Assembly (NCBI RefSeq): GCF_003313505.1
Contig: NZ_QMHO01000001.1
Coordinates: 558,001-622,000 of the forward strand
Direction of reading: 5' to 3'
Origin: Pedobacter nanyangensis
GTDB taxonomy: Bacteria; Bacteroidota; Bacteroidia; Sphingobacteriales; Sphingobacteriaceae
Length of the DNA: 64,000 nucleotides
The notes below the pieces were generated by a model, which was given only the letters and a program-made list of their open reading frames with translations, was not told the DNA's origin and did no database searches. Positions 18,301-27,045 of the stretch are shown here, in pieces (within the stretch, counting starts at the first letter, position 1; each line of letters opens with the position of its first letter). Both the position numbers and the translations under genes were made by a program.

Positions 18301-18365
18301 CAAATAACTTAAATGGTTATCCTAACTCTAGAACAATCACCGGAGGTTTAACAGTTCAATTTTAA
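15345..18365 (+). CDS. SusC/RagA TonB-linked outer membrane transporter 1
   Basis: A 1006-residue outer-membrane transporter that, with the SusD lipoprotein downstream, takes up oligosaccharides or peptides using TonB energy. A signal peptide ends at TAMAQ, then a carboxypeptidase-regulatory-like domain (GTVTSKEDGLPLPGVSVKV) at about 23-105, a TonB-box-like LSEVVVTGYG, the plug (ending about residue 230 with ASIYGSQAANGVVIVTTK), and the beta barrel to the terminal aromatic residue (TVQF). There is no STN domain, so it is not expected to signal to an anti-sigma factor. The gap to susD is 11 bases. No enzyme gene follows, so the substrate is unknown. Confidence 0.93.
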   Translation: MKKLLQSLFILLFVASTAMAQNRTITGTVTSKEDGLPLPGVSVKVKGSSTGVSTGANGRFSIVVGANVSALEITSIGYVTQTVNLGSSNTVNVSLETDSKGLSEVVVTGYGTQKKTQLTGSVSIVSGKDIENLPVQTFDKALQGRAAGVQVTTNSGQPGSGITVNIRGLSTINGATQPLYIVDGVQVSAGGVSTQTTQNVLGAINPADIESIQILKDAATASIYGSQAANGVVIVTTKRGRAGKTQITAAVQQGVNEQLRPYDMLTGPEWYNLRLDAIKNWAARTGYPYADALEEWNETIFGAGVTTAPAVIPSYDWYNEIFRVGRTGQYDLSARGGNEKTKFFISAGYNDIKGAVMASSYNRGNLRANLDHQISDKVSFETSITLAATQSVGHGTNRGFYTNTPFTGALFTPPTNAIYNPDGTYNNNLYGAYGYNVVQGINEEQRKTTSVQTISNVALNYQVLPELKLRAYAGVDFADAKNYNYRPSTLPAYAPTGGTGNENFIRNVNYNTSVTANYNKTFNNDHNFSALAGFEYRSASQTQLSVGVQGFPSPLLTLLGSASTNTSYGSTFTGYKIASLIGNINYDYKGKYLLTGNLRYDGSSRFGADQKFGLFGGVSAGWRISGEDFMKSVSFVNDLKLRASYGVTGVQPTADFGALTLFTSGGAAGAYNGGGSLRPSQLGNAALSWEASKQLGAGLDFSLFGGRLSGAFDVFKKNNTKLLLSRTLPANSGFTGITENAGEVESKGIETELTSVNINTKSGFKWSTSFNIAFVKNKLLSLNAGATRIGNSYIVGEPLNVLWTYRYAGVNPADGRAMYYDKNNNITYQPVTADQTKIGDSNPNFYGGFINTFSYKGLTLDVMFQYQYGNHAYIQTQQVVEAAGSGYDNQVRRSLTDRWTTPGQITDIPRSYDTYIEPGSSSSDIMSSRFIQKASYIRLKQVTLNYKLPTKFTSKIGIPSISVFAQGVNLLTFTNYRGEDPENVGANNLNGYPNSRTITGGLTVQF

Positions 18366-18376
18366 TTGTTTATAAA

Positions 18377-19837
18377 ATGAAAAAGAAATTTTTAATATAT
18401 GGATTGCTTGTAGGAAGTTTGTTTGCTTCCTGCGAGAAGATGGTAGAAATAGAGCCGAAAAACCAAATTTCTCCGAACGTAGTATTTACAGACCTCAACG
18501 GTTTCCAAGCGGTTCTGAATTCTGCATACCAAAGGCTTATAGGCTTTGATTACTACGGAAGAGATTTCCAATTGATGGGAGATGCTTTGGGAGATAATAT
18601 CTACACCGCGGTAAACTTATCAGGAGGAAGATATAACTCTGTTAACATCAATGCGCCAGGCGCACATTACAACATCTGGGGAACCGCTTACCTGATCATC
18701 AATGAAGTAAACCTAATTTTGGATAAAATTGATGCCTTGAGCGTTCCAGCAAGTAAAACGGCTGATAAAGCCAGGGTTAAAGCACAAGCGTTAGCTTTAA
18801 GAGCATTGGTTTATTTTGATTTGGCTAGGGTGTACGGTTACGAGCCAAGTACAATCCCTACCACTGGCCCTGGAGCTAACTTTAATAAAAGTGTAGTACT
18901 AAGGTTAAAAGGTACAGATGATGTTACTAAGGCAACACCTATGGTGAGAGCAACAGTGCAAGAAGTGTACAAATCAATTATGGATGATTTAACGGCATCT
19001 ATTAATATCTTCAATACACTAACTGTTTCTACAACGGCTAGTTCAGCTTATACTTTAAATAAAGCTGCTGCTTATGCATTGAGAGGTAAAGTTCAATTGT
19101 ACGAACGCAAATACCTAGAGGCGATAGCTGACTTTGACGTTGCGATGACTCCGGCAAATACCCAAGCTAGATTAGCAACCAATTATGTGGGCGCTTTTGC
19201 TGCTGCTACAAATACCGAGTCGTTATTTGAATTGGTAATTACTCCTGCAACACAAATGGCCAACGTAACAGGTCCTAACAGTTCTTTGTATAGCTATACA
19301 CACCCAACCAATGCAGGACCTACTCCAATGTCAACTTACGGCGGACAAACTGTTTCTGATGAATTATTTGCATTATTTGAAACTACAGATCAGAGATATG
19401 CAATGTTCTTTAAACAAGGAAGTCCAATTAGAACTTGGAGCCACAAGTATTCAGGAGCCAGAGCTGTTTATACGGACAACATTCCTGTAATTAGATATGC
19501 TGATGTACTATTGATGAAAGCTGAGGCGCAAGCTGGATTGACCCAATACTTAGATGCTTCTAACACGGTAAAAACCTTGAGAACTGCTAGAAGTGCTTCT
19601 ACGACAGGTGTTCCTACCGATGCGACTATTGTTTCATATATTCAGGATGAAAGAAGAAGGGAGCTGTTTTTCGAAGGACACAGATGGTTTGATTTGAAAC
19701 GTTTGGGTAACGGAATTACGAAACCAGCGGCTATTGCTGGCGGTACAATTCCTACAAATGACCATAGGCTTTTAGCTCCTTTGCCAACAACAGAGGTACA
19801 ATTATTCCCAGCATTACCTCAAAACCCTAATTATTAA
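18377..19837 (+). CDS. SusD/RagB nutrient-binding lipoprotein 1
   Basis: A 486-residue surface lipoprotein that caps the SusC pore and binds substrate. The lipobox FASC gives Cys at residue 19. Family marks are AVLNSAYQRL near the N-terminus, a TPR-like helical core with ARVKAQALALRALVYFDLARVYG, and the C-terminal IQDERRRELFFEGHRWFDLKRLG. The length is usual. It is the second gene of the operon. Confidence 0.92.
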   Translation: MKKKFLIYGLLVGSLFASCEKMVEIEPKNQISPNVVFTDLNGFQAVLNSAYQRLIGFDYYGRDFQLMGDALGDNIYTAVNLSGGRYNSVNINAPGAHYNIWGTAYLIINEVNLILDKIDALSVPASKTADKARVKAQALALRALVYFDLARVYGYEPSTIPTTGPGANFNKSVVLRLKGTDDVTKATPMVRATVQEVYKSIMDDLTASINIFNTLTVSTTASSAYTLNKAAAYALRGKVQLYERKYLEAIADFDVAMTPANTQARLATNYVGAFAAATNTESLFELVITPATQMANVTGPNSSLYSYTHPTNAGPTPMSTYGGQTVSDELFALFETTDQRYAMFFKQGSPIRTWSHKYSGARAVYTDNIPVIRYADVLLMKAEAQAGLTQYLDASNTVKTLRTARSASTTGVPTDATIVSYIQDERRRELFFEGHRWFDLKRLGNGITKPAAIAGGTIPTNDHRLLAPLPTTEVQLFPALPQNPNY

Positions 19838-19854
19838 TTTTTAACTTTGAAATA

Positions 19855-20367
19855 ATGAAAAAAGCTATTATAAAGTTGTTCTTCTTGGGAGGTGTTGCCA
19901 TTTCTATGCTAGGCTGTTTTCCAGAGGACAAAAATACATACGACGGCCCAACCGTAGTTGAGTTTAAGAACCATCTTTTTGGAAAATTAGGGGGATCTTT
20001 ACCTGCTGGTGTATTGTCTTCTCCCGCACCTACGGTGTTAGGAAGAAACATCTCTGTGGCACAACGGGGAACAGATACCATCTATGTACAGTTAGTGGGC
20101 CCTCAGTCAAGCTCAGCAACTGAAGTAAACTATACCGTAGCAACAACTAATACTGCTGTTGAAGGTACTAACTATAACTTCAGACCAGTTGGGGCTAGAA
20201 AAATGACTATCCCAGCAAATTCTTCTGTTGGATACCTTTTGGTAGATGTAATTCCAGGAAGTGTTCCAACGAGTACTACAAGATCATTGGCTGTTACCTT
20301 AGTAGGTAATGGTACGGTTAAAGCAAGTGAAAATTATAAAACATTTACACTTACATTAAGACCATAG
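19855..20367 (+). CDS. Small beta-sandwich lipoprotein (DUF4843/Calx-beta-like)
   Basis: A 170-residue lipoprotein: the lipobox MLGC places Cys near residue 21. The remainder is beta-rich. The AVEGTNYNF ... MTIPANSSVGYLLVDVI pattern followed by LAVTLVGNGTVKASENY resembles Calx-beta-like or DUF4843 domains, which are frequent as third genes in SusC/D operons and are thought to assist glycan or peptide capture at the surface. It is 17 bases behind susD and closed by the strong terminator at 20384-20417. The exact family is uncertain. Confidence 0.7.
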   Translation: MKKAIIKLFFLGGVAISMLGCFPEDKNTYDGPTVVEFKNHLFGKLGGSLPAGVLSSPAPTVLGRNISVAQRGTDTIYVQLVGPQSSSATEVNYTVATTNTAVEGTNYNFRPVGARKMTIPANSSVGYLLVDVIPGSVPTSTTRSLAVTLVGNGTVKASENYKTFTLTLRP

Positions 20368-20383
20368 TGAATTGGAATTAACC

Positions 20384-20417
20384 AAAAAAGCTGAGGCTCG
20401 AAAGAGCCTTGGCTTTT
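20384..20417 (+). terminator. Strong rho-independent terminator of SusC operon 1
   Basis: AAAAAAGC-TGA-GGCTC pairs with GAGCC-TTG-GCTTTTTT around a GAAA tetraloop. The arms are nearly perfect and end in six T. Confidence 0.9.
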
Positions 20418-20438
20418 TTATTAAATTGTTTTAAGGAA

Positions 20439-21092
20439 ATGAAAAAGTTAATTGTTGTTTTTTTGACGTTGCTTGTAAGCTTGACCAAAGCCCAAAGCCA
20501 GGGGGCGGTTGCATCGTATGATAATGGTATACCCGTTAGGCTTACAAGTTATACGGATGTTAAAGGATCTGTTTATTTGCTAGATGATTGGAGTATGGGA
20601 ATTGTTAAATCTACAGATGGGAAAGTATCCAAAGACTATAAGCTTAAATATAATTTGGTAGAGGACCAACTGTTATTTTTGGGTAAGGATGGAGAAACAC
20701 CAATGAAGTTTAGCAGTGCGATAAAGGAATTTCAGATAGCTGAAAAAGGCTTATATAGAAATGGTTATCCTGCATTGAAAAAAAATACTCAACTTAATTA
20801 CTACGAGGTTTTGGCCGATGGAAAAGTACAGCTGCTGAAAAGAAACAATAAAACAATAACTGAATATAGAGAGTATAACTCGGCCACGACCACGAGAAAA
20901 ATTGCAGATAATTTTGAATATTACTTTTATAATGGCGAAACCATTGTGCCGGTAGCTAAGGATCAGAGTGTCTTAGAAACAATCTTTAAGGACAAAGCAA
21001 GCGCTGTTCAAAGTAAGATTAAAGAGCGTAAGCTAAACTTAAAAAAGGAAGCAGATTTGAAAGAAATTGTGGAGTTTTATAATCAACTATAA
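20439..21092 (+). CDS. Exported protein of unknown function
   Basis: A 217-residue protein with a signal peptide (MKKLIVVFLTLLVSLTKAQ). The rest is a beta-rich segment with VKGSVYLLDDWSMGIV followed by a Lys-rich C-terminus (KIKERKLNLKKEADLKEIV). I do not recognise the family. The start at 20439 is preferred to the in-frame ATG at 20409 because the latter lies within the terminator and would precede the signal peptide. A strong terminator follows at 21186, so it is a single-gene unit between two SusC operons, with its promoter inside the short gap. Confidence 0.75.
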   Translation: MKKLIVVFLTLLVSLTKAQSQGAVASYDNGIPVRLTSYTDVKGSVYLLDDWSMGIVKSTDGKVSKDYKLKYNLVEDQLLFLGKDGETPMKFSSAIKEFQIAEKGLYRNGYPALKKNTQLNYYEVLADGKVQLLKRNNKTITEYREYNSATTTRKIADNFEYYFYNGETIVPVAKDQSVLETIFKDKASAVQSKIKERKLNLKKEADLKEIVEFYNQL

Positions 21093-21185
21093 TATTTCGA
21101 CCTTAAGATTTTTATTGCTATCTCATTAACCCCGTGATGGCAAGTGTGCCCAAGTTTTTTGTATAATTGGCGCATTAAACTAAAA

Positions 21186-21230
21186 GACAATTGCCCCTGT
21201 TAAAATGAACAGGGGCAATTGTCTTTTTTT
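21186..21230 (+). terminator. Very strong rho-independent terminator
   Basis: A 16-bp perfect stem, GACAATTGCCCCTGTT with its complement, around the six-base loop AAAATG, followed by seven T. Confidence 0.92.
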
Positions 21231-21424
21231 GTTATCGTTACATCCCGCCAATTTCACCCCATTCCTTAAATCCCCGTATCGCTACAATATTTTATCGCCG
21301 AAATGTTAATCAGATAATCTACCTTTTTTCTGCATTTTTTGCTTGAATAAGCGTTTTTCGAGATTTACGGCCGAAATTAAATAATTTATATTTCAAAGTT
21401 TGTATCGAAAAAGTTGTAAAAGAA

Positions 21425-21456
21425 TTTGCTATGTAAGCATAATGTAACTATATTGT
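21425..21456 (+). promoter_or_regulatory. Bacteroidota-type promoter for SusC operon 2
   Basis: TTTG at 21425-21428 and TATATTGT at 21449-21456 are separated by 20 bases, the same geometry as the promoter of the first SusC operon. Confidence 0.5.
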
Positions 21457-21497
21457 TATATAATTAACTATTAACTAACCTAAATTCTTAAAAGTTT

Positions 21498-24400
21498 ATG
21501 AAAAAACTTGTACAAAGTTTGTTCATTTTGCTGTTTACGGCTGTATCGGCTATTGCACAAAATCGGACAATCACGGGAACGGTTACGTCTAAAGAAGACG
21601 GGCTTCCAATTCCTGGTGTAAGTGTGAAAGTAAGGGGTACAAATATCGGCGCTTCAACCGGGGCCAACGGTAAGTTTACCCTTTCTGTTCCGCCTAGCGC
21701 CACAGCTCTTGAGATCAGTTCAATTGGTTTTGCTCCTCAAGTGGTATCACTGGGTTCCGGCAACGTGTTTAATGTCACACTGGAAACCGACTCGAAATCG
21801 CTATCAGAAGTGGTTGTTACTGCTTTGGGCCAAAAGAGAGAGACCAAATCATTGGGTTATGCTACTACAACGGTTAACAGTGAAGAACTTACCGCAGGTA
21901 GATCAACCAACGTGGTAAACGCTCTGGCGGGTAAAGTTGCGGGGGTTAAAATCCTTTCGTCTGGCGGTGCCACCGGTTCTTCAGCAAATATCAATATTCG
22001 CCAGGCTACTACCTTTACGGGGTCTAACCAGCCACTTTGGGTAGTAGATGGTATTCCTATCGATAATAGCGGTGGTGGACAGGCTGTAAATACAGGAAGT
22101 ACCAACTCTAATAGAGGTATCGACTTAAACCAAGACGACATCGAATCCATTACCATTCTGAAGGGGCCTGCCGCTGCGGTGCTGTACGGCTCAAGAGCGG
22201 TTGCCGGTGCCGTAATCGTAACTACCAAAAAGGGGGCTAAAAATCAATCTGGAAAAGTGGAAATCAGTACAAACTATAACAGTTTTGAAGTTAACAGATT
22301 ACCTGAGTATCAAAATAATTATTCTCAGGGCGTAAATGGCCTTTACGATCCTTTTTCGCAAATGTCATGGGGAACAAAAGTAACGGGACAAACCGTGACC
22401 AACTACCTAGGCAACCAAGAAACACTTACTGCATACGAAGATAACGTTAGGGATATTTTTAAAAGAGGATATAGCCTTCAAAACAACGTTAACTTCTCGG
22501 GCGGTACCGATAAAACCACTTATTACCTAAACTATGGAAACTTTAAGGAGGACGGTTATATCACCAATAATAGGTTAACCAAAAATAACCTGACCTTTAA
22601 TGCAAGCACCGAGCTAAATAAAAAGCTGACCATATCGGCTTCAGTGCAGTATGTAAATAACAGTTCAGTGGGAACTCCCGTAGGCAATGCCAGGTCAAAT
22701 CCTTTGTTTGATGGCATGACTTTGCCCAGAACCTACAATTTGGCAAACTACCCATTTGAAACACCGGCCGGACTTAACAATATACCAACCAGTCGTGTTT
22801 ATAACCCAGCTTATACCTATTATAATATTTTAGGTACCGATAACCCGTTGTGGTCAATCAAATACGTTTTGTTTAAACAAAAAATTGACCGTGTAATTGG
22901 TAATGCCGGATTAGATTACAAGATTTTGGATTGGTTAAGTGTCAATTACAAAATAGGTATCGACCAATACACCAATGTGTCAAAAACGATTAATGAAAAA
23001 ACGGCCAACAATAACCAATCGGCCAGTAGGGTGGGATCAATTATTGACAATACCACCAATAGGCGTGAGGTAAGTTCTTACTTCAATTTAGTGGCAAACA
23101 GAAAAATATCAGAAGATTTTGGAATTAGGTTCCTTCTTGGAAATGAGATTAACTATAGAAAAGTAGACCAACTTCAAGTTACGGGGAACGGAATTCAAGC
23201 GGCCCATAACTACAATATCTCAAACACCTTAACTTATGTTCCTGCGCAGGCTATAACCGAGCAAAGTTTGGTTGGTGTTTATGCTGATATCAGTTTAGAC
23301 TATAAATCGTATGCGTATTTATCTTTTACTGGTCGTAGAGATGTTTCTTCTACCTTCGCTCCAGGCAAAAGAGATTATTTCTATCCTAAAGTAGATGCAA
23401 GTTTTATTGCTACGGAAGCTTTTCCTGAATTGAAAAATGGAAATATCCTTTCTTATTTAAAAATCAGGGCAAACTACGCAAAAGTAGGACGTGAGGCACC
23501 AGTTTATAGTACGGGAACTTATTTTGGTACGGCAGGCCCTTCAGATGGATTTGGACCAAACCTGATTTTCCCATTTAATGGTGTAAACGGACAAACTTTT
23601 GGCGATGCCGCAGGTAACATCAATATTAAGCCTGAGTTCACAGCTACCAAAGAAATTGGTGCAGAGGCTAGGTTTTTAAAGGACAGGTTAACTTTGGATT
23701 TCGCGTATTACCGCACAAAGAGTACCGATATTATTTTCTCGGTGCCCGCGGCCCCTTCTTCGGGATATACAAGTACTTTGTTAAATGCAGGTACCTTGAA
23801 AACGAATGGCATAGAGTTAATGGTTAGCGGTATCCCAGTTAAAACCAGAGACTTTACCTGGGACCTGTCTGTGAATTTCTCCCGAGGAAGAAGTGAAGTT
23901 GTGGAGCTTGCGCCAGGTGTGCCATTTATTGGTAATGGAGGCTTTACAAACCCTCAGGGACGTGTCGTTACAGGATACCAGTATGGAACCTTGTTTGGAC
24001 AGGTGTTTAAAAAAATAAATGGAAAAGATGTGGTTGATGCCAATGGTAGGTTAAGCAGTGGACAAATCAACACGGCAGAACTTAAGGTTATCGGCGATCC
24101 GAATCCGAAGTGGCTTGCAGGTGTTAATACAAGTTTCTCATACAAAACATTAACCCTAAGCTTGTTCGCCGACATTCGCTACGGTGGAGATATCTACTCT
24201 AGAACCATTACCGATTTGAGGAGATACGGAACCGTAGTGGAAACAGGCAACAGGGACAGATTATACATGCACAATGCCGTTTATGCCGATGGATCTCCTA
24301 ATAACACCTTAATTACCGCTGAACAGTTTTATAGCGACTTGTATAGCGCTTCGGCCCAAGAATATGCCGTTTTTGATGGTTCCTGGATTAGATTAAGAGA

Positions 24401-24626
24401 AGCTTCATTGTCCTACCGTATTCCCGGAAAGGTGCTACAAGGCCTAAAATTTGTAAAAGGAATTAGTGTAGGTTTAACAGGAAGAAATCTGTTGCTGTAT
24501 GCACCTAATTTCCCGCACATTGATCCAGAGAACAACTTGTTGGGCGTAAGCAACGGACAAGGTATTGAATACAATGGACAGCCCCAAACTAGGTCGTATG
24601 GTGGGTTTATAAAGGTATCGTTTTAG
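21498..24626 (+). CDS. SusC/RagA TonB-linked outer membrane transporter 2
   Basis: A 1042-residue transporter with the same layout as the first: signal peptide ending SAIAQ, regulatory-like domain, TonB-box-like LSEVVVTALG, plug with AVLYGSRAVAGAVIVTTKKG, and beta barrel. The first ~120 residues are very similar to SusC 1 while the barrel is different, so the two probably share a promoter/signal module but take different substrates. The subfamily pairs with SusD-like_2 lipoproteins, as here. The SusD gene starts 17 bases after its stop. Confidence 0.93.
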   Translation: MKKLVQSLFILLFTAVSAIAQNRTITGTVTSKEDGLPIPGVSVKVRGTNIGASTGANGKFTLSVPPSATALEISSIGFAPQVVSLGSGNVFNVTLETDSKSLSEVVVTALGQKRETKSLGYATTTVNSEELTAGRSTNVVNALAGKVAGVKILSSGGATGSSANINIRQATTFTGSNQPLWVVDGIPIDNSGGGQAVNTGSTNSNRGIDLNQDDIESITILKGPAAAVLYGSRAVAGAVIVTTKKGAKNQSGKVEISTNYNSFEVNRLPEYQNNYSQGVNGLYDPFSQMSWGTKVTGQTVTNYLGNQETLTAYEDNVRDIFKRGYSLQNNVNFSGGTDKTTYYLNYGNFKEDGYITNNRLTKNNLTFNASTELNKKLTISASVQYVNNSSVGTPVGNARSNPLFDGMTLPRTYNLANYPFETPAGLNNIPTSRVYNPAYTYYNILGTDNPLWSIKYVLFKQKIDRVIGNAGLDYKILDWLSVNYKIGIDQYTNVSKTINEKTANNNQSASRVGSIIDNTTNRREVSSYFNLVANRKISEDFGIRFLLGNEINYRKVDQLQVTGNGIQAAHNYNISNTLTYVPAQAITEQSLVGVYADISLDYKSYAYLSFTGRRDVSSTFAPGKRDYFYPKVDASFIATEAFPELKNGNILSYLKIRANYAKVGREAPVYSTGTYFGTAGPSDGFGPNLIFPFNGVNGQTFGDAAGNINIKPEFTATKEIGAEARFLKDRLTLDFAYYRTKSTDIIFSVPAAPSSGYTSTLLNAGTLKTNGIELMVSGIPVKTRDFTWDLSVNFSRGRSEVVELAPGVPFIGNGGFTNPQGRVVTGYQYGTLFGQVFKKINGKDVVDANGRLSSGQINTAELKVIGDPNPKWLAGVNTSFSYKTLTLSLFADIRYGGDIYSRTITDLRRYGTVVETGNRDRLYMHNAVYADGSPNNTLITAEQFYSDLYSASAQEYAVFDGSWIRLREASLSYRIPGKVLQGLKFVKGISVGLTGRNLLLYAPNFPHIDPENNLLGVSNGQGIEYNGQPQTRSYGGFIKVSF

Positions 24627-24643
24627 AAATAGGAGAATTAATT

Positions 24644-26122
24644 ATGAGAATCAATATAAAAAAGACAACTTTCCTATGGGTGATCACGGCTACAATAGGA
24701 TTAAGTTCATGCAAAAAATTTGTGGATATTAACGATGATCCAACACGACTGAAAGATCCTGACGCTAGTTTGATATTACCTGCGGCACAAGGAAGGATTG
24801 GTTTCACGATGGGTTCAGATATTCATCGTTTTACATCTCTGTGGGTTCAGCAGTTTGCGGCACAGGGAGGAGGATCGGCCCAGCCAACCCAATATGATAA
24901 GTATGCTGTTGGCGAAGGCGATATCAATAACACCTGGGCGGCTACATTTGCGGGTACATTGTCTGATTTGCAGAAAGTTATCCAAAAAACAGAGGCTACC
25001 AGCCCTAAGTATTCTGGCGTAGCAAAGCTATTAAGGGCTTATGTTTACCAAACCCATGTAGATGCCTACGGCGACCTGCCTTTTTCGGAAGCAAATGGTT
25101 TTGAAGCAGGCTTGAAGCCTAAGTATGACAGCTCTTCCAGTATCTACGATGCCTTAATTGGTTTAATTGATGCAGGTATTGCAGACATCAGGAAAGCATC
25201 GGCCCTGTCCCCAACCACAGATGATTTGTTTTATGGGGGAGATATGGATAAATGGGAGCGATTTGGCAATGCACTAAAATTGCGCATATACATTCACTAC
25301 TTTTCGGTAAATGGAACCGCTGCTGATGCCACAAAAGCAAAAAATGGAATTGTAGCGGTTTTGGCCACCAATAAATTGTTCAGGAATAATGCCGATAATT
25401 TCCAGATGAGGTTTTTAACGTCGGCAAACCAAACCAATCCCATCCACCAATTTGAAGGCTCAAGGCCCAATCAGTTTTTTCCAAGTAAAACATTGGTTGA
25501 TTTGATGAATGCGAAAAACGATGCCAGGAGAAATTCCTTCCTAACCCTTTTCTCGGGCTCATACGTAGGCGCAACCAATGGCATGGGTGACGTGGTGATT
25601 AGCACCAGTTTCTCTAGGATGAGTACCTATCTAAGAGGTAAATTGAGTGCCGGCGTTTATGGAGGTGAAGCGCCAATCAGGATGCTTACGTTTGCAGAGC
25701 AAAACCAGATTTTAGCAGAATATTATGCCAGATCCAATGGTGGCGCCGATTTGCTGACAGCCGACACCTATTATAAAGCGGGCATAACGGCATCATTTGG
25801 CGCTGCTACCGAATTTTCAGATGGTACCGAAGCCGCTGCAGTTAACGCTGGCCTAGCCACTTATTTGGCTTCAACAAATGGGACCATTGCTGTAGGTAAT
25901 GCCATCCAGAAAATTATCGAAGAGAAATTTGTGGCGAATTTTGGGGTTGCCATAGAGCCTTGGACAGACTGGAGAAGAACCGGTTTCCCTGTTCTGGCAC
26001 CTGTTTCCCCTGCTACAGCAATTCCTCGTATATTGCCGTACTCATTTAATGAAAGAAGTTACAACCCGAATACCCCTGCCAGACCTTCGGTATTTACGAA
26101 AACTGTGTTCTGGGATAAATAA
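24644..26122 (+). CDS. SusD-like_2 nutrient-binding lipoprotein
   Basis: A 492-residue lipoprotein: the lipobox GLSSC places Cys near residue 23, followed by KKFVDINDDP, a hallmark of the SusD-like_2 branch. The C-terminal GVAIEPWTDWRRTGFPVL and NERSYN motifs also fit that branch, not the classical SusD ending. It acts with the SusC upstream in substrate capture. This branch is often linked to peptide or protein-derived substrates, but nothing here decides that. Confidence 0.9.
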   Translation: MRINIKKTTFLWVITATIGLSSCKKFVDINDDPTRLKDPDASLILPAAQGRIGFTMGSDIHRFTSLWVQQFAAQGGGSAQPTQYDKYAVGEGDINNTWAATFAGTLSDLQKVIQKTEATSPKYSGVAKLLRAYVYQTHVDAYGDLPFSEANGFEAGLKPKYDSSSSIYDALIGLIDAGIADIRKASALSPTTDDLFYGGDMDKWERFGNALKLRIYIHYFSVNGTAADATKAKNGIVAVLATNKLFRNNADNFQMRFLTSANQTNPIHQFEGSRPNQFFPSKTLVDLMNAKNDARRNSFLTLFSGSYVGATNGMGDVVISTSFSRMSTYLRGKLSAGVYGGEAPIRMLTFAEQNQILAEYYARSNGGADLLTADTYYKAGITASFGAATEFSDGTEAAAVNAGLATYLASTNGTIAVGNAIQKIIEEKFVANFGVAIEPWTDWRRTGFPVLAPVSPATAIPRILPYSFNERSYNPNTPARPSVFTKTVFWDK

Positions 26123-26130
26123 TTAATAAT

Positions 26131-26577
26131 ATGAAAAGAATCACCATGATATTGTTTGCATCAATTTTAAGCTTAGTTGCATGCAAAAAAGACCCAAAAC
26201 AACCTGAAACACTGGATGTGCCAGCTACCGTTGTATTTGACGGCGACTATAGCAAAACAATGGGCACCTACTCTAGTTATGCTACGGGCTCTACAACCAA
26301 AGGGACTGGAACGGTAAGCATTGCCATTACCTATACCGGTGATGTAAAAACATTGTCGTTTACTACCCCAACAGGAAATGTTACCAACAATTTAGGCACA
26401 GTTACCGTAAGTGGAGGAACCTACACTTTCAGTAAACTTGTGAAAGATTTGAGGGGGGCTGCCGATGCGCCGCTGCCTACTTCGGGTACCAGTGGCTCGG
26501 TTATTCTCACCGTTACCGCTACCTTAGGAAACGGGTCGGTTGTCAAAAGGTTTTATACCATTACCATCACTGGTTAA
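26131..26577 (+). CDS. Small beta-rich lipoprotein, third gene of SusC operon 2
   Basis: A 148-residue lipoprotein, lipobox SLVAC with Cys near residue 18, then a Thr/Gly-rich beta domain. I do not recognise a family. It starts eight bases after susD and ends directly before the terminator at 26583, so it belongs to the operon. Its position matches that of the third-gene lipoprotein in operon 1, though the sequences look unrelated. It may be a surface substrate-binding accessory. Confidence 0.75.
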   Translation: MKRITMILFASILSLVACKKDPKQPETLDVPATVVFDGDYSKTMGTYSSYATGSTTKGTGTVSIAITYTGDVKTLSFTTPTGNVTNNLGTVTVSGGTYTFSKLVKDLRGAADAPLPTSGTSGSVILTVTATLGNGSVVKRFYTITITG

Positions 26578-26582
26578 AAAGA

Positions 26583-26615
26583 AAAAAGGTTGAAGTGTTA
26601 AGCTTCAACCTTTTT
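26583..26615. terminator. Bidirectional terminator
   Basis: GGTTGAAG pairs with CTTCAACC over a seven-base loop. A-tract before and T-tract after let it serve both the SusC operon and the convergent DoxX gene. Confidence 0.88.
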
Positions 26616-26636
26616 CTTTTAACAAATGATCTATTC

Positions 26637-27044
26637 CTACTTCTTATCCACGCTATACTTTCCAGGACCAATAAAAATCAAACTGAAAAAAACGATGCCC
26701 AACTCAATGGCATGAGAAGCCCCCATAATACCTTCTCCTTTATTTAGGTGTACAAGCGCTGCAATAATCATGGTAAAGGTTAATAGCATGTTTACAGGGC
26801 GGTAAAAAAGGCCTAGTAGTAAAAGAAAACCACCCATCCCTTCTGATAGCGCCGCCATAAGCCCCCAAAACGCTGGGATAAAATTAATGCCAATCACTTT
26901 CATGCTGCTGCCAATGCCCGCCCATTGATCTGGTCCGCCCATGATTTTAGGCAACCCGTGGAACATCATCATCACCCCTAAGCCAACTCTTAAGATTAAT
27001 AAACCCGTATTGCGGTATTTTCCTAGATTATCAAATATTGCCAT
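26637..27044 (-). CDS. DoxX family membrane protein
   Basis: A 135-residue integral membrane protein with four predicted helices. It reads as DoxX: LRVGLGVMMMFHGLPKIMGG at the first helix, an EGMGGFLLLLGLFYRP second helix, then LLTFTMIIAALVHL and LGIVFFSLIFIGPGKYS. Family members are linked to redox and sulfur metabolism or detoxification in some bacteria, but the function here is unknown. It lies one base from the LD-carboxypeptidase stop, so both are probably on one transcript. Confidence 0.88.
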   Translation of the reverse strand: MAIFDNLGKYRNTGLLILRVGLGVMMMFHGLPKIMGGPDQWAGIGSSMKVIGINFIPAFWGLMAALSEGMGGFLLLLGLFYRPVNMLLTFTMIIAALVHLNKGEGIMGASHAIELGIVFFSLIFIGPGKYSVDKK

Positions 27045-27045
27045 A

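Larger units (their letters stand above)
21093..21497. other. Leader region of the second SusC operon
   Basis: It holds a strong terminator (21186-21230), a promoter-like pair (21425-21456) and the leader shared with the first SusC gene. Between 21231 and 21420 nothing else is recognised. Confidence 0.6.
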
